Below, piece after piece: positions 41,033 through 52,098 of a stretch of DNA of 64,000 nucleotides. This DNA comes from Phoma sp. XZ068 (lineage: Eukaryota; Ascomycota; Dothideomycetes; Pleosporales; Didymellaceae). The notes beneath the pieces were generated by a model. The model made no database searches, was not told where the DNA came from, and saw only the letters and a program-made list of their open reading frames with translations. The stretch lies in NCBI GenBank assembly GCA_004835665.1, contig RBKR01000010.1, positions 186,001-250,000 on the forward strand. The letters are read 5' to 3'. Made by a program: the position numbers and the translations under genes. Within the stretch, counting starts at the first letter, position 1. Every line of letters starts with the position of its first letter.

Positions 41033-44000
41033 ATGATGCTGTCATCTAGAAAGTTCCCCCAAGCGTATAATCTGCCCACTACAAGCCATAAGTTCCTTTT
41101 CGACCAAGAGGTGCCCATGGATGAAGACACTCTTTTCCGCTTTGCCGCAGATACGGCAGCAGCACTTCGCATGCAATCCGCCTCTCTATTCCATCAATCC
41201 AGGGGTGATCGATTCTTCCTCCAACTCAAGATTGGTTTATCCAATGTCCAAGAGCGCCTGAACAGGCGCGACTCCCTCAAAACGTTGCGGGTTTTGGGGC
41301 TCATTGTTGCCTTGGAAAGGCTGACAACAGTACGTATATACTGAGATAACCACGTCCAGGTCATATTTTTATTTAGCTAACAGTTCATTACTTTGCGCAG
41401 TGGCCAAACCATTTCGCTCAACCACGGAAGCCTTACAATCGAAGCTCATATCCCCGCCTTGTTCTTGTCTTGGATGGAAACCCAGAAGATGCTCGTGTCT
41501 GCATCGAAAAGCTCGCAGAAGATCGAACTAGTCAGAAATCACGAAATGATCGAAAGAGGTTCCTAGAAACATTCAGGAACTTTTCCAATGTCAAGAGTGA
41601 ACAGTACGGCCCTAACCGTTCCGAACTTACTAAGGCGACTACGAAACTGGTGGCGAACGACGATATCACCGACCATCTCCGCAAGCTTTACTCAATATTA
41701 TGCAACCTCTGCCGTTGCTCTAATACTATCAATGGCGGTGGTTTCAAGGTAAACGTCGCCCTCAATTCTATGTCGCTGTTCAAAGGCGCAAACGATGGTC
41801 TCACGGTCCACATGTACATCCAACATCAACCTATTGAGAGCAGCTCCCAAGTACACGAATGGAAAGAGGCATGCATAAGAGTCTTTCCGGAGAGGTATGT
41901 GCTCTTCTCATTCTTCTAATCTACAATAGCGAGCTGACGTGTTGCGCACTGTGGTAACCCTTGAACGATTGTCACCTCAAACTTAGCCATCGCAGAATAG
42001 GCCCTGATCACGGGTTCTTTGAGGGCACTTCGTTGGAATCTGCCACTTAAACTCCCTTCATTGGCCCAGCGACTAGCTTTTGTGGAGTGACAATCTTTCT
42101 AAGGGCCCAGGCGTCATTAGACTCGATACTAGCGGCTCCAAACCTAGATCTAAAAGCATCCGTACCGAGCGAGCTGGCAAAGTGGTGTCCGACTTTTGCA
42201 GCCTGATCCACTCGACAAGTCTAGGCCGTTTGAAACTCAGTACCTCCAGTAATGGCCTCTTAAACGACGGTGTCGAACTACCAGATATTGGAAACAAAAT
42301 CCTTCTTCAGGAGCGCAGCGTACCTCTGGCACGAGCTTTGACATGCGCTGATCTGAAAGGAGACTCGATGCGTAAGGTCTTACTTTCATATCTGCTTGCA
42401 AAGGCATTCTGCCAGTTTTACGAGTCAGACTGGATGGCGGAGCAATGGACTAATCATACAGTCCAATTCATGCAACAGGAGACGGATCTTTTAGGTCATC
42501 AGCCATTCCTTGCGGCCGAATTCAAGGCTCTGGTATCGTCGCAGAGACTTGGCAACCTCAGTGATCCCCCGGGACAGACCCATATCTTCCCTAAAATACT
42601 GGCTCTGGGAATCATACTCCTCGAAATTGACCTAGGCGAGAGCATAGAGAACAGGTACTCAAGGGAACACCTTGACCAGAATGGTGATCTTCGCGAGAAC
42701 GCTAGCCATTCGGCGGTCGGCCAAATCATCGTATCTAAAGAGTGGAAACGTCGGATCGCAACAGGAAAGACGTACAAGTTTGTGGGAGAGGCGATCGAGA
42801 CCTGTGTAAAGCCAGATACTGGCCAGCTTGGGACGGATCCTACGTGCATACAAGGGACCTTGTATCGCTGCATCGTCGCTCCGTTCCAGGAACTAGTTGT
42901 TCGAATGCATGACTGTCCAGATGGGTGTCCTGAAATGTTCAATCCTGGTCCGATCAAGCTGGATTTGAGACAGACAAACCCCGATCTTGTGAACGCCGCT
43001 TCTACGCAAGGACCAGCACCGCAAGTGAGAACTCCGGTGCCAAGCATTCCTACGTCTGATGCACATTCCAACAAGGCAGCCCTGTTAGCGGCCAATACTA
43101 CTGTACATCATCGTTCGGTACATAATCACTTCCGACACTAACATATGCTACAGGTCACGGACAGTTGCTCTTGGCTTGAGAAGTTCGATCAAGCCAACAA
43201 GTATCTTAGCGAGCTCACGAAACAACCTCCACTCAAGGATATCAAGATTGCAATTCTTGACACAGGTTGCGACATAGATGACGCGTTCTTCGCGGGCCCT
43301 GGCATAGGCCGCATCGATGAGCTGACAGAAAACTGGCACGACTGCTTAAACGAATCCGAAGAACCGGTAGACAACGACCCAAATAACCACGGTACGGCAC
43401 TTACCGCTCTCTTGTTGCGACTCTGTACTGGGGCGACCATACACGTAGCCCGAGTTGCTAAAGACTCAAACGGACTGTCGAATGCTAAGGACAACATAGT
43501 AAAAGTATGTCTGTCTATTGGAAATGAATCCTCGTCGAAAGGTGCTTACATTCAACTCACAGGCTATAAAGCACGCAAGCGAGAAGTGGGGCGTTGATAT
43601 CATTTCAATGTCATTTGGGTTTAAGACCAGTCTTGAGCCGATTCAGGAAGCCATTCTAGAGGCTGAAAGAGCGAGGAAGGGTAAGCTGCTCTTCTTTGCC
43701 GCTGCTAATAACGATGGGCTGAACAATTTGGAAATGTTTCCTGCTTTCCTCGAATCGGTCATTTCAGTCCGAGGCACGCGATACGATGGGTCATTCCATT
43801 CCCAATACAACCCAAGCACTTGGGCTCACAAACCTGGAATCCACTATGGCACACTGGCACACGATGTGCATTGCGTATGGCCAGAAGACAGGCTCACGAA
43901 GTCAGGCTGCTCTGTCGCAACACCGATAATGGTTGCAATCGCTGCCGCGATTATCTCATTTGTGGCGCACAGGGACTCACTCCAGGCCTATCGGGACCAG

Positions 44001-44168
44001 ATACGAACACGACCGGGGATGCTGTCTGTCTTCAGGCTGATGACTAAAGATCAGTATTTGGGACCGAGTAGGGGTTATCTAGCGCCGTGGCAGCTTTACC
44101 AGAAATATGGTCCAAACGAACTCATTGCGTTTGCCATGCGGGAATTACCGTTCTGCAAGCTGCAGTAG
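41033..44168 (+). CDS. DUF7580-like domain plus subtilisin (S8) serine protease
   Basis: Probable exons are 41033-41329, 41401-41894, about 42121 to about 43020, 43154-43504 and 43563-44168. Introns at 41330-41400 and 43505-43562 are certain (GTACGT...GCGCAG, GTATGT...TCACAG). The one ending at 43153 has a CTAAC branch site and CTACAG acceptor, but its donor (perhaps GTGAGA at about 43024) is not fixed; the 41895 intron's acceptor is tentative. The N-terminal 450 residues are helical. They contain ALGIILLEIDLGESIE, the signature of the degenerate kinase-like DUF7580 domain. The C-terminal subtilisin domain has Asp in IAILDTGCD (43259), His in NNHGTAL (43388), the oxyanion region FFAAANNDG and Ser in SGCSVATP (43911). 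No secretion signal is seen, so it should act inside the cell. The gasdermin-like gene follows 330 bp downstream on the same strand, suggesting it is the substrate. Confidence 0.82.
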
Positions 44169-44498
44169 TGTGGGACCACAAAAGAGTGCGAGTCCTCCTG
44201 GCGGTGTATTGGTTCATTACATGGCGAGCAACGCTCACCTACCTGTACAAAAATAGCCTTTGAACTACTGACGCTACCCCGCATACGCTTGGCGCTGATC
44301 TTTTTCGTTGACCCACGTGTGTTGCATTCATGGGCTGACTGAATCTCAGCCGCAACCGGTGAACCCACGAAGGTGGTCCTTTCGCCATAAAAACATGTCA
44401 TACACCGAATCTTTGAGACCATTATCTCTGATTATCCTATATCACTCTGACTCAACATAATCGACTTCCACTTCGATAGGTTATTGTATAAAGCGACA

Positions 44499-45338
44499 AT
44501 GAGCAATGTCCAAAATCCAACCTATTTTCTCGCTCCAAATTGGACTTTCCGACCAGGCGGCAGGATCGCAATCGGCAACATCATCAGAGACCCGCTGAAG
44601 CCGCACATTGTTCTCACCAAGCCCGACCCAGCCAGGTCTGCTGCCACCGTGACGGCGACTGAAAAAAACTGGCGTCTCTCAGTCGAGACAGCGAACAACT
44701 TGAGCCTCAGCCTCTGGGGAGTATTTCTCGAAATGATCCGTCTCAGCATCTCAGTTGATCGTGAACGCATCAAGACTTCGAAATTTACCATGACTTCTCT
44801 CGAAACGATATACCTTTCTGAAGATCCGCCACCGGAAGATATCGAAGCACGCTGCAACGATCCGCTGGTGAGAGGGTACATGCGCCTGGACAGCGTACTC
44901 TGCAGCCCGGTCTATATGGTCACCGGCATCAAGGTCGCCAAAGGCTTCAAGTTAGAGGGCGAGAAGAGTTCGACTAACAGGATTGAGGGTGAGGCAGGTG
45001 GACAGGTCAGTCCAGAAGCCAGCATTGGGGCCGGAGCGGGCGGTTCGAAGAAGAACACGATTGTAGGTGGGTTCGAATCGGATGGCGATATTGTGTTTGC
45101 ATATCAGTTGATGAAAATTAAGCCAAAAGGCTGGAGTAAGGACAGGGTGTTCGAAACAAGCGAATATAATCAAAAACCGGCCTTCCTTGAGGGTGGGAGG
45201 AATAAGACTGATCAGGAGATCGCTAAGGTCGAGGGTGAAGCGGAGGCGGTTACTTTGCAAGATTTGAATGATCTGAAAGAAGCTCAGGTCCGTAATATCG
45301 TTGTTGTTGCATACGAGCTTCCAAGGGCTGCGACTTGA
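44499..45338 (+). CDS. Gasdermin-like (RCD-1/HET-Q1-type) pore-former candidate
   Basis: 279 aa from ATG 44499, a single exon; the upstream in-frame TTG at 44484 is not used. Sequence highlights: FLAPNWTFRPGGRIAIGNII near the N-terminus, an amphipathic middle, then PVYMVTGIKVAKGF, a Gly/Ala/Ser-rich loop (EGEAGGQVSPEASIGAGAGG) and GGFESDGDIVFAYQLMKIK. The order 'hydrophobic strand, charged/Gly-rich hairpin, strand ending in xVFAYQL' parallels the gasdermin N domain, whose strand ends AFRVxQL, and the length matches HET-Q1 and RCD-1. Family knowledge: fungal gasdermins are activated by cleavage of a short C-terminal segment by a neighbouring S8 or CHAT protease, then form membrane pores and kill the cell. 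Here the S8 gene lies directly upstream on the same strand. The gasdermin call rests on pattern and context; the alternative is another widespread fungal family with the same PVYMVTGxK motif. Confidence 0.6.
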   Translation: MSNVQNPTYFLAPNWTFRPGGRIAIGNIIRDPLKPHIVLTKPDPARSAATVTATEKNWRLSVETANNLSLSLWGVFLEMIRLSISVDRERIKTSKFTMTSLETIYLSEDPPPEDIEARCNDPLVRGYMRLDSVLCSPVYMVTGIKVAKGFKLEGEKSSTNRIEGEAGGQVSPEASIGAGAGGSKKNTIVGGFESDGDIVFAYQLMKIKPKGWSKDRVFETSEYNQKPAFLEGGRNKTDQEIAKVEGEAEAVTLQDLNDLKEAQVRNIVVVAYELPRAAT

Positions 45339-45998
45339 ACTTCTAACGCCTTTCACAAGCGAGTTGTAAGCCCCACCAAAGTTGCGCGCCTTTTCACTTA
45401 ACTACAACAAACTACTGTAACTTCTAGACTACTGCAGTATTACTTAATGTTCTCATCATCTGCACCTACTGCTTCCACCTAACAAATGCGAGCGTTGTGG
45501 CCTATCTCGCCGTAATGGCCACAGTACCCCTCTTTGCAGCCCCCCATACTACGCCGTCAGCCACCCTCATTAGAATCAATCAAACCAATTATCTCACTTA
45601 GTGTTCATGCATCCTAATGATATCTGGAATTGGCTGGTCTGGGCGGCACATTCACTTGTGCAAGAGTCCTAAGAGTACCTCTGTGAGCGAATACCGATAG
45701 ATGCGTTCTATAAGTCCTTGTGGGTGATATTGAAAGCCCGTCAAAGCTTCAAGACGCTCTTCTCTTATGAATATAAACCCTTCATCTCTCATTCGTTAAA
45801 AATCAACCCAGTCCCTCATGGCTTAGCTGGATGCCCCCTCGCTTGCTCTCCCTACAACCACCCTAAACGCAGAAGCTACGCAGCTTCATACTATATCTCT
45901 AAACTGTACCCGTGTTGCCGTACGTGCCGCCCGTCTTCGCGCGCCGCTCGACCAACCCAAACTACACCCAAACTTCAACGCGTGATAACTCAGCAACT
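45339..45998. other. Intergenic, probable 5' part of the pogo relic
   Basis: 660 bp after the gasdermin-like gene. No gene recognised; the second half is probably transposon leader sequence, but I could not define terminal repeats. Confidence 0.35.
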
Positions 45999-47288
45999 AT
46001 GACAGGTATCAAAGAAGCGCTAGAAGAAATTGAAAATTTGAAGCCAGGCGAAAAAATTGTATATCAGACAATTGCTGATAATCATGGTGTTGAACGCTCA
46101 ACTCTATCACAGAGACACAAGAAGATTCAGCTCTCCCGGGAGACTAAGGATATCAGCCAGCAGAAGCTGAACCCACAACAGTAGCTAGAGCTTGTTAAAC
46201 ATATAGATGAGCTTACAGCGCGTCGTTTGCCACCTACAAGAGAGATGATACAAAATTCCGCGTCAAGTATCGCAAGAGAGCCAGTCTCCGAGAGCTGGGT
46301 TACCCGATTCATCAACACACACAAAGACCAAATCACACCTCAATGGAACAACGCTATGGACGCCAATCGCCACGCGGCTGATTCCTATAAGAAGTATAGG
46401 CTATACTTTAATCTTTTGCAGCACAAAATCACAAAATACAACATTAACGCTAAGCACACGTACAATATGGATGAGAAGGGCTTTATGACTGGAGTCGTTA
46501 GCAGATCAAAACGGGTGTTTAGTAAGAGGAAATGGGACAAGGGGGAGGTTAGAGAATTACTTCAAGATGGCAATCAACTATGGATCACACTCCTGGCGTG
46601 TGTGTGTGCTGATGGATCTGCGTTGCCGCCAGGCCTCATTTATCCAGCAGTTGGAAACGCTATACAATCAAGCTGGATTAAGAGTATAGATCCGGAAAAG
46701 CACTCAGTACACTTCACTACATCACCCCCCAGCTAGACAAACGATGACGTCGGCCTAGCCTGGCTTAAGCAGGTGTTTAATCGCTACACCAAGAAGAAAG
46801 CACAGAGAAAGTATCGGCTGTTGATTGTAGATGGCCACGGCTCCCATCTGACGCTTGATTTCATCAAGTACTGTGACGACAACAAGATTCTCCTGTGTGT
46901 ATTTCCGCCTCATTCAACACACACGGTTCAGCCGCTAGATGTAGTCTGCTTCAAGCCTATAGCTCAAAACTACACCAATGAGCTTGATTCTCGCACCCAG
47001 AGGACCCAGGGATGGGTGCCTGTAAAGAAGAGCGACTTCTTTCCCCTCTTCTGGAAGGCCTGGGTGAAGACTTTTACAGATGAATTAATTCAAAAGTCCT
47101 ACCAACCAACCAACCAACCAACCAATCCACTCAACGCACGAACATCAACTTTTCCAGGTCAGCGAAAGGTCGATTTCCATCGATTTTTTGTTCAAACACG
47201 ACTCAAATGCCTTCTTAAATCTGTTTCCCAACGTCCTCTCCCCGCTGCAGGCGTTGTAGCAGGCGCGCTGCCCTCTTTTGTCTTTTAG
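45999..47288 (+). pseudogene. Pogo/Fot-type transposase with two in-frame stops
   Basis: One frame from ATG 45999 (MTGIKEALEEIENLKPGEK, Psq-like HTH with TIADNHGVERSTLSQRHK) continues through TAG at 46182-46184 and TAG at 46734-46736 into the catalytic core. The core has first Asp in YNMDEKGF, second in IVDGHGSHLTLDF and third in VQPLDVVCF. The first stop follows LNPQQ, where CAG to TAG is plausible; the second precedes TNDDVGLAWL, where TGG to TAG is plausible. Both are transitions. The 3' end runs into a CCAA microsatellite (47100-47127) and loses similarity. It is a different family from the pogo elements at 9303 and 63452. Confidence 0.88.
47100..47127. repeat. (CCAA)n microsatellite
   Basis: Six CCAA units, slightly imperfect at the end, in the 3' part of the pogo relic. 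Confidence 0.9.
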
Positions 47289-47821
47289 CTCTTCGCTAAG
47301 CTGAAATCTCTTTAAAATGGCCCGTGCACTACTTAGATTTCCACGTAGGCCATAACTACTAGCAAGACAAGGAGACAGTTTTGCTACTCCTTGTTCTTGC
47401 AGTATAAGGGCATTGCTAGGCCTACCGCAAGGCTCTCCACGCGAAGAGCTACAGCGCAATTTAACAGAGCACTGGCTCTCCACACCCACAACAACAAGAG
47501 CTGCTTTCAGCTCTCTAAAGACTAACTGTCAGCGTCCTAGACCTAACACAACACGCAAACAAGGCAGCCAGCATAGCCTTAGATTTTATAACCCTTGGGG
47601 ATAAAGAAGAAGGACAGGCCTGGCTCTGCCTTCCTACTACACCTATCTCCTTAGACACAGGCATAGCTAAGCCTAGTATAAAGGCTCTCCTTGCGCAGAG
47701 CCACGGCTTTAATTTAGCAGGGCACTAGCTCTTTATACCTACCTACTCTTTCCTACTCTCTTTTATAGCACTTAACTGCCTCTAAATACATACAAGGGAA
47801 CTACTCTAATATACACATACT
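47289..47821. repeat. Diverged duplicated blocks between transposons
   Basis: Two related segments at about 47419-47489 and 47672-47744 share AGGCTCTCC..GCG.AGAGC.AC, AATTTA.CAG.GCACT.GCTCT and a CCTAC tail, roughly two-thirds identical by eye. No coding sequence recognised. It is probably repeat-family debris. Confidence 0.5.
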
Positions 47822-47982
47822 TGTCAGATTGTCAAATACAAGGAAAGAGCGATAAATAGTAGGACCGATAACTAGTGCGATCTACGGAACCTCCGGAAGC
47901 AGAGGAGCTATAGAAGAAAGCAGCAGACAGAACACAATCAATGATAATCCACTCTGCCCACAACATTCATTAAATTCTGACA
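47822..47982 (+). repeat. 5' LTR of Copia element
   Basis: 161 bp, TG...CA ends. It matches 51084-51244 except at one site (CAATGATAATCC here, CAATCATAATCC in the 3' copy). Confidence 0.95.
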
Positions 47983-48019
47983 ATTAAGAGTCTCACTGAC
48001 CCTATAGCGAGCGAGGACT

Positions 48020-49345
48020 ATGTCTCACGCAAATATTACCGGCGTACGCGACGCTACGATAATCCTCACCGACTACACGAACTACACGCCATGGTTACTA
48101 CAACTCAAAGCAAAAGCAGAGTTCCACGACGTATGGGCAATCGCAGACCCTGATGGAACTAGAGAACCTTTGCTGGAACCGATTCCCCCAGTCCTACCAC
48201 GATTAGCTGACTACGTACCGGCTGTAATCCAACGACCGGCACCCAGCGCGTCGTCAAACTCTCGGGGTAGCCGGGTTGGATCATCAAGCCAAACAATGAG
48301 ATCAAACCCGTCCCGAACCGATGCAAGTCCAGCTACACCGACGAAACTATCGGACTTATCACCTGAAAGCCAGGAAACATACAAGGCCGATCGAGACGAC
48401 TAAAAGGTACAACTCGAAGCCTACAAGATCGACGAGAAGAAATACGACAGAGAACGGGCTAACTATCGGTTACTTGCAACACACATTCAGAGCACAGTAT
48501 CAGCGCACATTCAGCGCAACTGCTGCCTCCCTGGTACCACGATTCGCCAATGGATTATTGATATCCGAAAGACAGTAGGAATCAACCCACTCGAAGAACG
48601 CCAACGAGCACGAACAAGATATCACACTGCATTGAAGCCAATGAGGACCCCAGTAAACTGGGATATCTGGCTTGCCGAATACGATCGAGCAGCAACTGAC
48701 GCTGAGACCGAAGGAGTCGCGGAGGTACAACATAATGACGATATTATAGAAGATTTCTTGTCGGCAGTGGAAAAGGTAGCACCTATGTGGGTGACTGCCT
48801 TCTCTAGCCAGGTGGCCAGAGGTGACCCAGACCATGACAGAAAAGAAATGATGAAACTCTTCCGGGAACATATGAGCCGCTCCTACCCACAAAAGGGCAA
48901 GCAGAAGAGCGCTTTCGCTGCTGGAGACGCTGCATACCCCGCTGGCGGTGAATCCGACCAGGGCGCACAGAGGGACGCCTCCGGTGTAGCTGAAGAAGCA
49001 TCATCAGCCTTACGGGGCAAGAACCGTGGTAGAACCCGGGGAAAACGCAAATTTGGGCAAAGCAGCACCAGATCCAAGCATTCCTCTCTGGAGGATACGG
49101 CGGCAGTCGAAGGCACAAAATGCCATGCTTGTGAACAGCGCCACAATCTTTTCGATTGTTTCTATCTAAACGAAGATAAAGCACCTGCGTGGTTTACACC
49201 AGATTCAAGGATAGCCAAACTCGTTGAGTACAAAAGAAAGTATGACCCAGAGCTAATCAAATTATTAGACTCAAAGCGCCAACGATCCAAGACGCCGCTG
49301 ATTAAGAATTCGCACACACCAACACCCGAAGTCATAAAAGATTGA
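48020..49345 (+). pseudogene. Copia Gag with one internal stop, ending in TGA-CTA
   Basis: ATG 48020 starts MSHANITGVRDATIILTDYTNYTPW, matching the Gag of the element at 26353. A TAA at 48401-48403 interrupts it (ADRDD-stop-KVQLEAYK); the relative has Tyr at that place. The frame then continues through MKPMRTPVNWDIWLAEYDRAATDAE to the zinc knuckle CHACEQRHNLFDCFYL and HTPTPEVIKD, then TGA CTA GAG leading in frame into protease. Without the TAA it would be about 441 aa. Confidence 0.88.
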
Positions 49346-50941
49346 CTAGAGGGAAGAGTTATATCAACAATTGAAGCCGCGTATACCGCGTCAGTGTTCT
49401 CGATGAAGAACCAACCGTATCCGCTAAAGAATGCATTCATCCTCGATTCGGGCGCAACGATACACATCTGCAACATGGCGCAACGCCTAACTCACCTCCG
49501 TCCACCCATCCCCGGTGACTGCGTGTGGGCAGGCGACGCGCAAATATGGATTAAAGGGTATGGCACCGTACATATCAAAGTCAAGTCACCATATGGCACA
49601 GAGATACTCCGATTAGAGAACGTTGCCTTCTGCCCGGAGATTCTATGCAACCTTGTCTCATTTAGACTACTCAGACGGCAAGGAATTTGGTGGGATAATA
49701 AGAATGAACCTACAACGTTAAAGAGATGGGACAACTCAATCATCGCATACCTGACGGAAGCACACGACCAATGGGTACTCGAGCAATCGGATGCAAACGA
49801 CAGTGCCTTTCACACCCGATTCAACTCTCGAACCAAGCGGGTGCCACAAAGAGCAAGTGCAATACTATGGCATAAGCGCCTAGGGCATCCAGGGACCGCA
49901 GTGATCGAACACCTCGTCCAACAATCTGATGGGGTGCGCATCAAAGGCGTCACTACAGTCGAGTGCGACGCATGTGGGAGAGCCAAATCAAAGCGCAGGA
50001 TCCGCAGAGAACCTCGACTGAGCGAAGAAGGACCAGGAGAACGAATCGCGATCGACTTTCACGACTACGAAGTCGGGAGCTACTCCAAGGAAAAGAGCCA
50101 AATGCTTATCACTGACCGATTCTCGGCATATAACTGGGATTTCTACTTCACCGACAACAGACCAGCACGATCTATTATTCGATTACTGGATAACTTCACT
50201 TGCTTCCTATATACGCAGTTCAATATTTCTGTAAAAGTTATCGAGGCGGACAACGAGATAGTGACGGTCAAGCCAGACGTTAAGAGATGGTGCACGTCCA
50301 AAGGCATAAAGGTCGAGCCTTCTGCTCCGGATACCCAATCACAGAATGGCGGAGGAGAACGCTCAGGGGGTGTGATAAAAGAAAAGGCGCGTACGATACG
50401 GCTGGATGCTAATCTTCCCTGGGAACTATGGCCAGAAATTACTAGAGCGGCAGTATACCTGTAGAATAGAACGCCGAACTACTCAAACCGCTGTGAAAGC
50501 CCATATGAGGTATTCTTCACAAGAGTCGCTGCTATGAATGGTATCGTCACTGGACCACGGAAACCAAACCAAGCTCATCTTAAAGCATATGGCTGCAAGG
50601 CATTTGCAATGACCGACGATACCCACCGAAGAAAGTCGCGACTGCAACGCTTGGATCCAAAAGCCTGGATTGGCTATCTTATTGGCTATCAATCTACAAA
50701 CATCTACCGAGTTTGGATCCCGTCACTAGCTAAAGTCATCAGCACAAGAGACGTAGTCTTCGACGAAAGCGTAGTGTTTAGCGGCAAAACGGAAGACCTC
50801 ATGGACAACCTTATGCACAATACCCTGCAGGAGATTGCAACGTGGGTGAAAACGATTGAACTGCCTACGCCACCGCGACAGGAACAGCCTGAGACTGAGT
50901 CGTTCTACGAAGACGATACAATAATGGGAGAACTTTCTTAA
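49346..50941 (+). pseudogene. Copia pol: protease and integrase, one nonsense codon, RT/RNase H absent
   Basis: In frame with gag. Protease: FILDSGATIHICN. Integrase zinc finger: HKRLGHPG...H and CDACGRAKSKRR. Integrase core: Asp in RIAIDFHDYEV, Asp in VIEADNEI, and Glu in SQNGGGERSGG, so the DDE triad is present. A TAG at 50462-50464 (AVYL-stop-NRTPNYS) cuts the integrase C-terminus, which then continues in the same frame (ANQAHLKAYGCKAF-like, DPKAWIGYLIGYQS) to a stop at 50941. Reverse transcriptase motifs (YVDD region) and RNase H are not present anywhere before the 3' LTR. Integrase joins cDNA ends to the genome; this product would be truncated. Confidence 0.88.
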
Positions 50942-51083
50942 TCAATTAGGACTGGTAAACAAGAAACCGGCCTTAGCAAAAGAGTTAAAACTTGAAGACA
51001 TACAGACTCAAATAGAGGATCTGACAATCGCATAAGATATAGGTTTGTGTCAGCTTAGAAGATCACTCCAAGCTGAGGGGGTG

Positions 51084-51244
51084 TGTCAGATTGTCAAATA
51101 CAAGGAAAGAGCGATAAATAGTAGGACCGATAACTAGTGCGATCTACGGAACCTCCGGAAGCAGAGGAGCTATAGAAGAAAGCAGCAGACAGAACACAAT
51201 CAATCATAATCCACTCTGCCCACAACATTCATTAAATTCTGACA
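51084..51244 (+). repeat. 3' LTR of Copia element
   Basis: 161 bp, paired with 47822-47982; preceded by a polypurine tract. Confidence 0.95.
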
Positions 51245-52098
51245 CTTCTGTCCTTTGCCCCTAGGGGCAACTACTATTTTCACCCCTAGGGGCAACCTAA
51301 CCCTACCCTATTAGTATAGTTTAGGTATATAGTATGAATACAGTTTAGGGTTAAGGTACTACAATAGAGTTAGGCTTAGAGTTAGGAAAATAATGTAAAC
51401 TTAGAGTTAGGGTTAAATTCCACTGCTTGCTAGATTCTACTACCTAGTAGGTTCACTGCTTGGTAGGTTCGCTACTTGGTGGGCCTGCGCCTCTACAACA
51501 AATCTATTGGTTCCTAATAGTAAGATAAGTAGTATTTCAGCTTCATCTACCTACACTCTACCTTGAAAAGACTAGCTAGCAATAGCTTAAAGCCTGTGGT
51601 GAAGCCTAACCTAGAGTTAAGTATACACTTGAAGCCCTCTAGGCTCCACTATAAGATAGAGCCTGGAGGAGGTATAGTACACTAAGGCCCTCTAGGATCT
51701 ACTATCTAACAGAGCCTAGAGGAGGTATAGTACACTAAAGCCCTCTAGGCTCCTACAACTATAAAGAAGTGCTAACCTTCAAGCACTTAAGAATCTCTAT
51801 AACTGTAAGTGTTGTCTATTAACAAGGGAGCTACAGGGCTAGGCGGCCTAGGTAAAGAGAAGGGAGTGAAGAGATATAAAGACACAGCGAGACACTATCC
51901 TAGGTGTCTGCTACTTAATAGGTTTAGTGCTTAGTAGGTTTACTACTTAGTAGATCTACTCCTCTATAGCAAATCTATTAGTTCCTAATATTAAGGTAGG
52001 TTGTATTATATCTTGCTTATCTATCTACACAGCCTATTCTACTTAGATGGTGTATATAAGCTACCAGTTTCCTTGCCTGTGCTACTACTAGTATACCT
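51245..52098. repeat. AT-rich repeat sequence with palindromes and internal duplications
   Basis: Starts with TTGCCCCTAGGGGCAA, a 16-bp perfect palindrome (51255-51270), and a second CCCCTAGGGGCAA copy; this block is shared with 28230-28335. Further on, CCCTCTAGG.TC.. with GAGCCT.GAGGAGGTATAGTACACTAA is repeated two to three times (51630-51750), and ACTTGGTAGG/TTAGTAGG motifs recur. It may be the 3' subterminal region of the large element whose reading frame starts at 56215. No gene seen. Confidence 0.55.

Larger units (their letters stand above)
47822..51244 (+). mobile_element. Copia retrotransposon with near-identical LTRs but no reverse transcriptase
   Basis: The 5' LTR 47822-47982 and 3' LTR 51084-51244 are each 161 bp (TGTCAG...CTGACA) and differ by one base that I can find. 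Inside are the primer-binding region ATTAAGAGTCTCACTG, gag, protease, integrase and a purine-rich tract AAGCTGAGGGGG before the 3' LTR. The 3.4-kb length is well below the roughly 5 kb of a full Copia element: the whole reverse transcriptase/RNase H part is missing after 50941. I do not see a 5-bp target duplication (ATACT on the left, CTTCT on the right). Near-identical LTRs imply recent insertion, or LTR conversion, of a defective element. Confidence 0.93.

Noticed and set aside
44096..44422. Minus-strand 108-codon Cys-containing frame
   Set aside because: Overlaps the protease 3' end and the intergenic gap; no motif, likely a shadow.
45060..45080. GGTTCGAATC resembling a tRNA B box
   Set aside because: Lies inside the gasdermin-like coding frame, and no A box or cloverleaf is present.
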